Assembly: GCA_030159075.1 (NCBI GenBank) | Contig: BROG01000261.1 | Location: 372,001 to 436,000 of the forward strand | Direction of reading: 5' to 3' | DNA from: Atrina japonica | Taxonomy: Eukaryota; Mollusca; Bivalvia; Pterioida; Pinnidae | Length of the DNA: 64,000 nucleotides | Part shown: piece after piece, positions 26,564 through 37,694 of the stretch | Numbering within the stretch: the stretch's first letter is position 1 | Layout of the letters: every line of letters starts with the position of its first letter | Notes under the pieces: model-generated | Seen by the model: the letters and a program-made list of their open reading frames with translations, nothing else | What the model was told of the DNA's origin: nothing | The model's database searches: none | Translations under genes and position numbers: made by a program

Positions 26564-29500
26564 GTAAATATTATATTTATATGCATTACGTCTTTTTGAA
26601 ATCCCTAATATATCAATTCAGCTTTGGTATATTTGTGCTTTTCCATGCAGATATTTCGTTTGATGTGTAGAAACCACTTTAAAGATTTTAAAAGTTGCTT
26701 TCAGCATTTTTAATTTCGTTGACATTGACCTGTTCATTTTGACTGACAGATTGTATATAGATCAAATAGATATTTATGAATAACACAGTTTGTAGTTTCA
26801 TTTGCTATTGTCATGCATTCCCATTCAGCAAAGAATAATGATGTCACAATTGACACAAATTTATGTGACAATGAAGATCTATCATTCTATGTCAAGAAGT
26901 CAACAGTTTGTCACATACAATTATGAGCTGATGGTAAAATGACTGACTGATGTGATGCCACTGCAACTATGATAGTGTTACAATGTTAATCCTTGCTCTT
27001 AATTAGCTAGTTGAATACAAACCCAACATACCAGAGGATAAGTTTACTAGCTCGAAATGTATGACCTTTAGAAAATAATTGTACATCATCATTACATGTC
27101 AATAAATACAGTGGAACCTCATTGTTAAGATCACCTACCTGATTGACTCCAATTGGTCTGATTAGTGAGGTGGTCTCTTAAGTTAGGTTCTGTATTAGTC
27201 TACTTATCAAATATTTTTCAAGAGACTGACAACTTGTGGTCTGAAATGTGAGATGGTCTCTTAAGCGAGGTGGCCTTTCGATGAAGTTTGCCAGTATTGT
27301 TAGGCCTAAATTCTGCATTAATTTTAAGTAACTTTTCTGTTGGTAAAATCAGGTACAGAAGTCCTCCCATGTGTTTTCTTCATAACAAGATGCTCTGACA
27401 TATTTAAACTACAACATATCGATCTGTTTAAATATGTATTTCTCATCACTGCCATCTGAAGTTTGGTCATTTGATTGAAAAATCCATAGGCATTAATTGT
27501 GTCATGATATAATTCCATTTGTTTGAGACATGAATTCAAAGTATCCATCACTTTTATTGCATTTCATCCTGTCCAATTTTTAATTCTTAACAAAATCTTA
27601 TATGCTCTTCGATTGATTGATGGTAAAGCATCAAAAGATAAGACATTCTATATAAGGAAAACCTTATTTACCTTTAGATTACTGGTTGGTTGACAATCTG
27701 AAGCATTTCATTGCTTTCAATTAGATTCAATATTTTTTCAGGGCCATGGCCATCATGAAGGCGAGACTAAAGGGGGCACAAAAAGGGCACAGTTTACTAA
27801 AGAAGAAGGCTGATGCTTTAACACTTCGTTTCAGACAGATTTTGAAGAAAATCATTGAGGTAACTTAATAGTTGTACGGAAAACTGCTGTTTATTATTGT
27901 AGAAGCATGCAATATGACAATTGTCTTATTAAAAATCATAAGTCTCTGCATGAATAAGATTACAAATGTTAACTCCTCCACCTAGTAATTATGAAATTAC
28001 CTTCCATTTCAATAAGTAACCTGCAAATTCTGCACTAATTCTACATTTTTTGGTCCAGTTTTGTTTCTCTAATTAGAATTCAAATATTTTCCACTCTCTT
28101 TTGGGAAAGGGGCCTGGGCTTTTGGAATTGTAAATTTTAGCAACATTTTATTGAAATTAGGAAATCTAGAAATATACACAAAACTATGTGAAAATACTAG
28201 AATCTCTTCAAAAGCATTGTCATTTGGCTTTAGTTGAGAAATTTTGACTGCAAATTGCAAAAAATGCATTGTTTTTGCATTGGGAATAGGGCCTTATTTT
28301 GGCCCCTAATGATAGGATGGAAAATCCTAGAATCAGAATATTATATTTGTTTTATTTTTTATTTATCATACATTTTGTATAATCAGTGAAAAATCTAAAC
28401 TGAGTTTTACATTGGTCATTATCTATAAACATACATAGGAATGTTTCAAAATGAAATATATATCTGGATTGTATGTAATGGTATTTTACAATAATTTTTC
28501 TTAAATTTTCCCAGAAAAAAAGGTTTATGCTTTTAGGGATGAAAGGGAGAAAACTGGAGATAGCTTTTCAGAAATGACTATTCAAGGAAATAAAGTATTC
28601 AACAATATACAAGAAAAAAGACATGAACTTTACTTAGATATACTCATGATCAAGTGTTAAAGATTTGTAATGCAAATCAGCTGAAAACATATTTTCTGTT
28701 AGATTTGTAAGACTTTTAGACGGTTACTATAATCACAATTGAGGAATCATATTAATCACTTTATTTCACACAATAATATTAATTTTTACATTAATTTATA
28801 ATTGGAAATGTTCGTAAATTCAAATATCTAGCAAATATCTGTTCTGTTGTTGATTTTATAAACCTTTGTTTATCAGTGCGTGGCTATTGAAGTGTTTCTC
28901 AGGAAAAAGTAAAGTGTGCATGGGATTGCAATTATGACACTTTAGAGATGTCAGCATCTGAAAATAGCAAAGAATACCGTATTCGGCCGTGTATAATCCG
29001 CACTCTTTTCACTCTAAAATTTGTCTCAGGCAGGGGGGTGCGGATAATACAGTACTACAGAATCTTAGGACATTTTTTCCGCAGGAACTACTGCATGAGA
29101 TTCGATGTGGGTGGTAAGCCTGACAAAGTTTTTTCGTAATAACGATGTATATCATCATTTATGTCTACAGTGACGGTGAATAAATCAATAAATGAATCTT
29201 GTTGTCTTTTATTTTTGTGTGTTTCAGTTTACAAATAGGCTAGACTACACAGGCACTTGTGTAATGCAATCCCTTGATTGAGGGTGTTGTGATCGGTGGA
29301 TTGCATAACGCAAGTGCACATTTAGTTGCGATGTTTGGCGAGGAAACCAGTACCTGCTTATCTTCATCATGAAGTAAAATAAAACAATATCAACAAGAAT
29401 ACTAATAATTATTTCACGCTGGTGAACGACGAAGCGAACAGCCATGTTGTAACTGTAAATGAGGGGGCTAAATGGAAGAGCAAATATGTAGTATCTTGTA

Positions 29501-32500
29501 GTTTCATATTTTCCCATTTATATCATATTATGTAGTTTTGCGTTGTTTGTTTTGAGACTAAATAAAACAATGTTTTCTGGGTGTTTTGTTCTGTGGAGGA
29601 ATGTTATTTTACACATTTGACAAAAGGTATATACCAGTAACTCTCTTACTACAGTAACTACAGTGTAGTACTAAGTTATGGAACATGCCAATTATACAGG
29701 TAAGTACGATGAGTTAATTTTAAATTGAAAATATGATAAAAGGTGTAAAATAACACAATGCCACACCAAGTAATTAATGTTAGTATACGTCTCCATTCAT
29801 AATCAATGATGCGTGTAACAGACAACAGTATACTTGGATCTGTATATATATACCTTTGTTTCAATAATTACGCTATACACCGTATTCTGGATAATAGATC
29901 GCTTGTGTACAAGTGCTCTCCGCTAATTAAAATTGTTACAAACTTTTAAAGATTTCCGCAAATATAATATCTATTTCAAATGTTGTTCTAATACATACTA
30001 TTAATTAAATATATAGGCTACCACGTCAGCAAAAGCAAATGATTGCGCTGTAATTAACAGAATTAATTTTACAAAGACTTCGACTGATGTTTTGATATTT
30101 CTTTTGTTATTTAAAATCATTAATTTTCTTATCATATCCCTTATCTAATATCTCGAATATATATATCTATAATAAATATTTATCTATTTCAAATACCGAT
30201 CTGCGAATTTTGAAAATATTTCCGATCGTCATACTGCACTTGTACACAATAATAATCAATCTCGCCGACGATTTTCGGCCATACGGCCGTGGAAAAAAGT
30301 CAACGCGGATTATACGCACGGAGTCCTTTTTTCTCCGAGATCTGATGCTGAAATGGGGGGTGCGGATAATACGTAAATGCGGATTATACACGGCCGAATA
30401 CGGTACATACTGTACTCTTGATATTTTAGTGGTGCAAAGGGTTTTGGTTGGTAAGAGCATCCTGCAAGTATTTGGAAGATCCTGGGTTCGATTCCTGGTC
30501 TGACTGCACATTTTTCCCCACCTGCTACAATATTAAAGTTATTTAGTCACACTGTATATCTACAAATGTAGTACAACTTGTGAAACTTGCAGAAATAGAC
30601 GTTTGGAGCTTTGAAATTAATTCATGAACTAGCAAATATGTCTGAAAAAGATGAGAATGCACAAATCAAGTTGTTACAAAACATATGTGATTTACAGTGA
30701 AGTTACATGTTGATAAATTCCTATAATATTCTTTATTTTACAGACTAAAGTCTTAATGGGAGATGTTATGAAGGAAGCTGCATTTTCATTGGCTGAAGCT
30801 AAGTTCACCACAGGTGACTTTAATCACATGGTTCTGCAAAATGTTAATAAAGCACAGCTGAAGGTCAGATCAAAGAAAGACAATGTGGCTGGTAAGTTTC
30901 CTAGACATCCCTACAGGGATTAATATCATCAAGATGCGGGTCCTGTAAAGGACCCATTCCCAATGCAAAATCTGCTGGTTTTTTCACATTTCTGAGCAAA
31001 AATTTCCCAGTTATGTTCATGTTATGTCATGTTATGTTATGTCATTCACATTCAATATAAAACAATAAAAAAGAGAATTTAGTACATGTATGAACTGCAC
31101 TTTGAAGTCTTCAGATGAAATCCTTGTTGTCAGTTAAATAAAAGAAGCTATAAAATGAATCATGTTTTATGCTTTATTCTTATGACTTAAAGACCATAAT
31201 TATTTTTTTTCCCAATTTGGCCCACTACAGCATAAAATTCCCAATTGGAAGGGTACAGGACCATGTCCCAAAAAGGATCTATCAACCCCTGCCCTATATC
31301 TAAGATAGAATGACATAACAAAGACTTAAACTCACATTCTGGGGAGTAATGGTCAGAAATATACTTTCAGTGTATTTTTAAAGTTCTATACCAATTAATT
31401 AGTTAATTAATTTCGGGAAGCACCCAGCAATACTTTGGTAATGGGGAGATATAAACAAACTAGGGCATGACAACAAAAACAAACTGTCCATGATAAATAG
31501 CCTAATCGAGAACCAGTACATCATGTACAAATCTACATAAATCTTACATTAGCTTATGTTTGCTTTGATTAAACCTTGTTGAATAGGATATACATTAGAC
31601 CGAAAATCTGTCCCATTTTTGAGTTGTTTTGTTTGGTAAAATCAGGCTTCTTTGTACTGGTTGCAAGATGCACCAATGCCGTAACATTTTCACTGCAATA
31701 TATTGACCTGTTTAACTAAATATTTCTTCGTTTCCATCTGAAATTTGGTCATTTGCTTATCCAATCTATTATTTTCATTAATCTGTCAGCATCAAGTTAT
31801 GTCATAATATTATTGCAACTAACTGAGACATGAATTGCAGGTACTCATTTTCCTGTACATATCATCCTGACTCCATTATGTATTTGTAAGAAAATCTAAT
31901 ATGCTCACTGATTAGCTGACAGTAAAGCAGCCAAAGCATGTGACATTCCATGTAAGGAAGACCTTACTACTCTTCAAATTGTCAGCCAATCAATAATCAG
32001 AAGTGTAGTAAGGTTTATGTGTATGGAACATCACACCTTTTACTGAAGGAAGTTTCAGCTTTCCAACAGAATTTAATTAATAACTCCATTAATACAACAA
32101 ATTTTTTGAATGTTTTTTTCATTTCCTTCTGAAGGGATGGTTTTACAATAACTTACCCAGAATGTGACTTTAATTATATGGTATTTATATTGATGCAAGT
32201 CTTGATGTTCACAATCTGTTAAAAAGATGTACATTATTGATGTGGTCAGTATTGAAAATAAAACATTTAGAATATTAACAAAGTGTGTGTGTTGATTATG
32301 TTCCTATCAATTCCCAATCTTTAGGTTGGCATCAGTATTGTACATGTATTAACTATACCTTCTTACCAGTCAATATCTTACTAAATATACAATATCATTT
32401 CAGGTGTGTTGTTACCAATATTTGAACATTTTCAAGATGGAGCAGACAGTAAGTGTACTTTTCATTTACAGGCATTGATTTTGATAGAAGCCGGGAGATT

Positions 32501-35500
32501 ACTGTGTAGTCACAACGTTGTTTGATTTAGAATGTATTTTCATTGTATATATGAGTTAGTAGCTTTTGATAAGAAATTGACATAATTATTCATTACTCAA
32601 ATCAGATTTTGTTCTTTGCAAAACTAAAGAAAATGTAGTATGTACGATATCAGAATTTTTAGATTATTTCTGTTGTTTGAAAAATCACAAGTTATATGAT
32701 ATATTATAACAAATGTTTGTTTGCATTAATGATAACAATGTAATGTATCATTTTCAAACATTTTTTTATAGTTTGAATTTGCTGTTTTTACAGGTTATGA
32801 GTTGACAGGACTGTCTAGGGGAGGGCAGCAGATTGACAGACTGAAGAAAAACTATGCTAAAGCGGTTCAACTTCTTGTTGAGCTTGCTTCCCTACAGACC
32901 TCTTTTGTTACATTAGATGAAGTTATCAAAATTACAAACAGAAGAGTCAATGCTATTGAACATGGTATAAGTTACATCCTTATTAAAAGTTTACCACTTA
33001 TAATAAAAAGTACTAGAGTAAGTTGAGCCGGCCTGGGTTAGTCAGGAGCGCGCTCGACTATTGATCGTGAGGTCGTGAGTTTGAGTCCAGCCGGTGGCAG
33101 GTTGGTTTCCTGCCCTTCGGATGAGACAGTAAAAACCGATGTCCCGTGTCACAGTAGGTGTTGGCATGTTAAAGAACCCTAACTGCTCAATGGCCGTAGG
33201 TGCCGAGCATAGGCCAAATTTTGAAGCGTCGCCATATGAGTGAAAGATTATTGAGTGGGACGTTAAACAACAATTAGCAAAAAATGGACATCCTGAAGAT
33301 TAATACTTTGATATTGGTGATTTTGTATTCATGAAAGGGCGTGAAAGCTAACCAGTTAAATTGTTTTTTGCCGTTCCTGAAAAAATGGGAACCCAATCAG
33401 AATGCTCGTTACATTTGTCGTACGGGTTCGAACACTTTGGCAGTAAAATTAGGAGCAGTAAACTTCAAACATTTAAACACTAAATTCACAATTTACTTGT
33501 TTGATTTCATTAATAAGATTATATAGTTAGTCAAATAGTATAATTTCTGAATCAAATTCACGGTTAGTAATCACACATACTCCGTCGATTGGTTTGTTTA
33601 CATCCGTCACCATTCAGTTTCACTTTTACTTTCAAATAGACTGTGACTAAATACCGAATGGGCATGAATGTACCATATCGATCTCGGAGATACAGAATGG
33701 GCATTTAAGTTGTAAAATATAGTTTCTCATATAAAAATCTAAAAATCATTATTTTATTAAATTGTAAGGGTAACCATGGCTTTTTCTGAGAATTACTATT
33801 TTAATCTTGCATAGGAACAGTGTTCACTGTCAAATGCAAAATACAGACATATACAAAATATTTTCATGAATGAGACTAACTTGATTGTTTAGCCACGAGT
33901 GTAATCACTTATGTTCGTTTTTTAAAATGAAAACGAGTCAATCGTAGCTTTATTAACCTGTGTGATAGTGAAATTCTCTTAATTTGATTAGTTCTAGTGT
34001 CTATTCGGTTATTTGTTGTATCGTTCAAATTAACAATTTCCCCATAATGTAACTCTTCCATTGCGAGACGTTTCAGTACATATCTGGGTCAGGTGTCAGG
34101 GGTCGAAATTAACTTTTCAAACCTGGCAGCCAGTCGGGCCAGTAGGATTTAATTTCTACTGGCCCAACCAAAATTTCACTGGCCCACATATAAAAAGACA
34201 TAAATAAATAAAAAATAACAATTTTTAAATGAGCAACTTCTTCAGAGTATATTCAAGTAATAATAACAAAGAAAAAAGTCAGTGACAATTGGATAACAAA
34301 GAAAAACTCAGTGACAATCTGTAATTCAGTCCACACATCCATAAATTCCTCCTCCTCCCCACCTCTCGGGTTCCATACGGTTGAGTATTTTAATCTGATC
34401 CCCTCAGTATTCCACAAGTTAATGGCTTTTTGTTGGTCAAAAGTTGGTATCGTATGACAGACAACTTCAGATTAACCCTGGGTCTGCTTCGAATGTTGCA
34501 GCCGATTTCCTGTGAAATTCATTCATGTAAAGTCACAGAATCTAATTTCAGATTTTGCAACCAGATATGAAACTGACTTCTGCCATTCGTGTCGTAATTT
34601 CGCACTGTTTGCATAATCAATGCACCATGTACAAGTCATTTGTATCACTGAAATTCAGCCATTTATGGCCTACCTTCCACGTGAATTTTCTTTTTCTTTT
34701 CCTTTTTCGTAGATTCATGTGAACTTTTGCTTTTTTTTCGGAGGTTTTACACCCTCAAGAAACATCCACATGCGACCGGCTTGCAATTCAATGTCAATTA
34801 AAAGCTTTGAAAATGTAAAGTCTTTCTGATTGGTAAAACGCGCCGCCGTGTTATCTTCTAGAGGGGGTATATACATAATCAAGCCGTACAATGATGGGAG
34901 TAATTTATGTGCAAAATAGAAGAGGGGTTCCGACTGAGTTTCAAAACAAATCGAAACCGAAAACAGACCCGATTAGGCTTTTTATATCGCTGGTTTAACT
35001 TAGCAGTGTTTTCAAAATTTGACAAGCCAAAGCCGTCTTGTACGGATTTTACTGGCCCGACCACAAAAACACTGGCCTCGGGTACCACGCTAAATCGACC
35101 CCTGGGTGTTATAGAGCTAAACATAATAAGTGTCTGAGTGAGTAAGATTAATAGATAGTACCTAACTCACCCGAACCAAAGGCTGGAGTGAGCTTTTCTG
35201 ATCAAAAGGTCTTGTGAGTTGTAACCAATCTCCATAGGTACCAAAGTAAAGTACAGTCTTTTAGTTGCAGGGTTAAACATGAAGGTTTGTCCGGGACAAG
35301 TCCATTTTGCATTCGGACAAGTAGATCTTACTTCTCACTTGTCTGAAAGGTCAAGTAAAATTGTTAAAGACAAAAATTAATTCAATGAAAAATATACTTG
35401 TTTAAACACAAAATAATATCTTTATTTGTTACACTCGATTTTTGCATCCTGCAGGACAAGTAGTATTCGAATCTACTTGTCCTGCAGGATAAATGGAAAT

Positions 35501-37115
35501 TTTCATTATTGTTGACCCCTGAGTTGAGTAACTAGATTAGAATTAATTTTTTAACACTTACAGAAGTTGAGAAATTCTAACTCTGCCTATTCAATGCATA
35601 ACTTTAAGGTTTCATATATGAATCAATTAATCAGTTTGAGATTTTATGTTGTAAAATTTTATTGCTACTTACAAACCAATTCTTTTTCAGTAATCATTCC
35701 AAGAATAGAAAGGACATTATCATATATTACAACAGAGCTGGATGAGAGAGAAAGAGAGGAATTTTACAGGTAAAATCTTGTTATTGTATGTCTGTTAAAA
35801 TATGTATAAACATTTGTCAGTATTTCACGAACATTGAACCAACATTTAAAAGTATCAAGGGGAACTAAATAATAAAAGTCTTGAAAATATCAGAAGCTGT
35901 ATTTATTTGCTACCACAATTGAAACTTGTACAGTTGATTGAGTTACGCATTCAGTACCAGTATAGTGTTTTCTGATACTAACATTTGATAGTCTGATGAT
36001 AAAATGTAAAAAATTAAATCTAGTGCATTTTATATCAATTTGTTTTAAAATAATGATTCAAAAAAACTTCAAACTCCGAGAAACAGTTGCACATTACATT
36101 TTAAAATTTTATCCTATGGTTTGCCTATTGGTTTAACATTGGTTAATGTTAAGTTAATTTTAACAACATACTGTGCTATGCAGTAAACAAAACTAGTATC
36201 AGTGAATGTTGATATTATAAAGTTATTTCATAGTTGTTTGGGGAACAGTCAAAATATTGTCCCAAGGCATCAGGAAATTAATGGTCACTAGGCTACCACT
36301 AGTTGTTGAAAATTTTGTGTTTTTCTGAATGGAACTTATTCGTGGGTATTAAATTTCATGCAAGTTAAGTTACAAATTGTCTTTCTGATGCTTCATAAGT
36401 GTAAGGTATTTTATTCAAGGGTATTTAATTCCGCAGAATGTTCTTTGACTGTGAATGTAGTGAAATTAAATCCTCTGCGAATGAAAGCAACTATTCAGTA
36501 AACAGAAAATATCAGGGTTTTTTTCATCATCATTTAGACATTTTTATTTCTTCTGCAACATTGACCACATTTTCCAGGTGAGTGTCTCAAGACCCCTTAA
36601 GCTTCTTGTTACAGTGTACCCAGGAAGAGACCATCCGCATTCAGCAAGTAAACTGGCAAACTTTCTCACGAAAATTAGCTTAGGTACCAGTGAGACTCGA
36701 ACCTGCACTGACCAGAAGTGAGAAGTGAGATTTCATGGTTCAAAGTGTGATGGTCTAACCACTAGGCCACGGAGGCCCCTGTCATTGTTGGACAGTTTAT
36801 CTTAATCCACATGGTCATGGCAGTATCCCTACTATATTTACACATATACAGAGATTCTGCATATATTCAATTTTTTTTATTATTAGTTTGTTTGAATTTG
36901 TTTTGTTTGATTCAAGAATTACAGAAATTTATTTTGTAATGATGTTTGTATTGATTTGGTTTTAAAGGTTAAAGAAGATCCAAGAAAAGAAAAAGAAAAT
37001 CAAAGATGCAAAAGACAAACTAAAAGCTGATTTAAAGGCGGAGGGTATGGTAATTGAGGAAGCATCCAGTTTATTGGACAATAATCGAGACGAGGACTTA
37101 CTATTCACAGACTGA
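26517..37115 (+). CDS. ATP6V1D: V-type proton ATPase subunit D
   Basis: Central-stalk subunit of the V1 sector, which couples ATP hydrolysis in the A3B3 head to rotation of the membrane ring that acidifies lysosomes and other compartments. Seven coding exons: 26517-26563, 27742-27859, 30744-30891, 32404-32448, 32794-32964, 35691-35769 and 36968-37115 (TGA). All have GT/AG borders and compatible phases, and total 756 nt (251 aa; human 247, from memory). Family landmarks are [131 protein letters not shown], and the acidic end DEDLLFTD. N- and C-terminal parts form the long coiled-coil hairpin. The gene is complete and intact; its introns are loaded with SINEs and MITEs. Confidence 0.97.
27107..27300. 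mobile_element. Tigger-like MITE fragment in ATP6V1D intron 1
   Basis: Starts TACAGTGGAACCTCATTGTT and contains two GGTCTCTTAAGnnAGGT stretches. The same kind of end (TACAGTGGAATCTC) opens the element at 63200. The right end is unclear. Confidence 0.45.
27303..27720 (+). repeat. Dispersed repeat, copy 1 of direct pair
   Basis: Shares GGTAAAATCAGG, CATCTGAAnTTTGGTCATTTG, GAGACATGAATT, TATCATCCTGnC-like, GnAAATCTnATATGCTC and TGTAAGGAAnACCTTA-like stretches with 31565-32010. The two copies flank exons 2 and 3 of ATP6V1D. Confidence 0.7.
28095..28335 (+). repeat. Dispersed repeat shared with TANGO1 intron 9
   Basis: GGGCCTGGGCTTTTGGAATTG, AAATTAGGAAATCTA, CATTGTCATTTGG, GACTGCAAATTG, GGGAATAGGGCCTTATTT and GGATGGAAAATCCT all have counterparts in the same order at 61570-61760. 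Non-coding. Confidence 0.75.
28976..29055. mobile_element. Short element with TACCGTATTCGG end (left)
   Basis: TACCGTATTCGGCCGTGTAT followed by AATCCGCA at 28976-29003 is exactly inverted at 30384-30411. A nearby GTGCGGATAATAC (29038-29050) is a weaker inverse of this end, so this could be an ~80-bp MITE by itself or the left end of a 1.4-kb element. Confidence 0.6.
30265..30411. mobile_element. Short element with TACCGTATTCGG end (right)
   Basis: Ends in the exact inverse of 28976-29003. It also contains GCGGATTATACGCACGGAGT and GGGGGTGCGGATAATACG, the latter shared in the same orientation with 29034-29051. Confidence 0.6.
30425..30520 (+). mobile_element. tRNA-like SINE head
   Basis: GTTGGTAAGAGCATCCTGCA, then CCTGGGTTCGATTCCTGG, a good B-box (GGTTCGATTCC). 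It lies in ATP6V1D intron 2. No complete cloverleaf was found, so it is called as SINE-derived. Confidence 0.55.
31565..32010 (+). repeat. Dispersed repeat, copy 2 of direct pair
   Basis: Diverged partner of 27303-27720, in ATP6V1D intron 3. Confidence 0.7.
33028..33335 (+). mobile_element. tRNA-derived SINE, family B copy 3
   Basis: Best preserved copy. The tRNA-like head is AGTCAGGAGCGCGCTCGACT followed by ATTGATCGTGAGGTCGTGAG and a B-box-like GAGTTTGAGTCC. The body and the 3' tail match 19290-19600. It lies in ATP6V1D intron 5. Confidence 0.8.
34097..35104. mobile_element. 1,008-bp TIR element, CAGGGGTCGA ends, 5-bp TSD
   Basis: Left end CAGGGGTCGAAATTAA, right end TTAAATCGACCCCTG-like inverse (TCGACCCCTG at 35095-35104). 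It is flanked by perfect GGTGT duplications (34092-34096 and 35105-35109). Internal ACTGGCCC motifs are repeated near both ends. No intact transposase frame, so non-autonomous. hAT-type by its CAGGG end (inference). Confidence 0.8.
35268..35521. mobile_element. 254-bp TIR element, CAGGGTTAAAC end, 5-bp TSD
   Basis: Left end CAGGGTTAAACATGAA, right end GTTGACCCCTG. Flanked by perfect AGTTG duplications (35263-35267 and 35522-35526). Internal GGACAAGTAG / CTACTTGTCC stretches are also inverted. Same end type as the element 160 bp upstream. Confidence 0.8.
36590..36782 (-). mobile_element. tRNA-derived SINE (reverse)
   Basis: On the minus strand a tRNA-like head GGCCTCCGTGGCCTAGTGGT (near 36777) with TTAGACCATCAC and a B-box GGTTCGAGTCTC lead into a body ending AAAGTTTGCCAGTTTACTTG. 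The tail sequence recurs at 46361-46500. In ATP6V1D intron 6. Confidence 0.75.
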
Positions 37116-37694
37116 TACATCAGATAGTCACATGTTAATTCAGTTTACTAGTCAAAGCCATATATACAAAGCTTATAGTTCCTAATTACTGTATAGCTGT
37201 CATACATTCATTTTGTATTGCCAGTATTTAGACAGGAAAAATATAATTTTTGATGACTGATTCAGCAGGACTGAATATCACAATAGTGCATGGGACAGTG
37301 GGTGGCAACAATTTCATCTTGAGGGATAATTGCAGCCAGATAAATTCACAAGGTTTTTTGTACTCCAAGTTGTGCAACATTCCAGTGATTTTAGTTCCGT
37401 CAGTCATCATTTTACTTTTGATTACTTTTCTAAAACATGTGCAAATTTTCGTAGTTGAACTACAGCAGTTAAACATTGTACAGGTAATATACTCTCATAT
37501 TTCACTTGTTCACACTAGGGGAAATTGTCTCATTCCATTCAGTGATATTTCCTGTAGAATTTTTATCTTGTAAACATAAACATGTTATTCCAGAATATGA
37601 GTGTACATATGTAGCAAAAGCACTGCAAGGTGGTCTGGAGATTGTAAATCAGACTGTAAACTTTGTCACAGGATTCCCCATATCAAACAATAAA
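37116..37694 (+). terminator. ATP6V1D: ATP6V1D 3' UTR with polyadenylation signal
   Basis: AATAAA at 37689-37694, 574 bp after the stop, is the first clear signal. UTR extent is inferred. Confidence 0.45.

Noticed and set aside
30425..30510. Possible tRNA gene with a good B-box
   Set aside because: No convincing acceptor stem or anticodon arm; it sits in an intron with SINE-like context.
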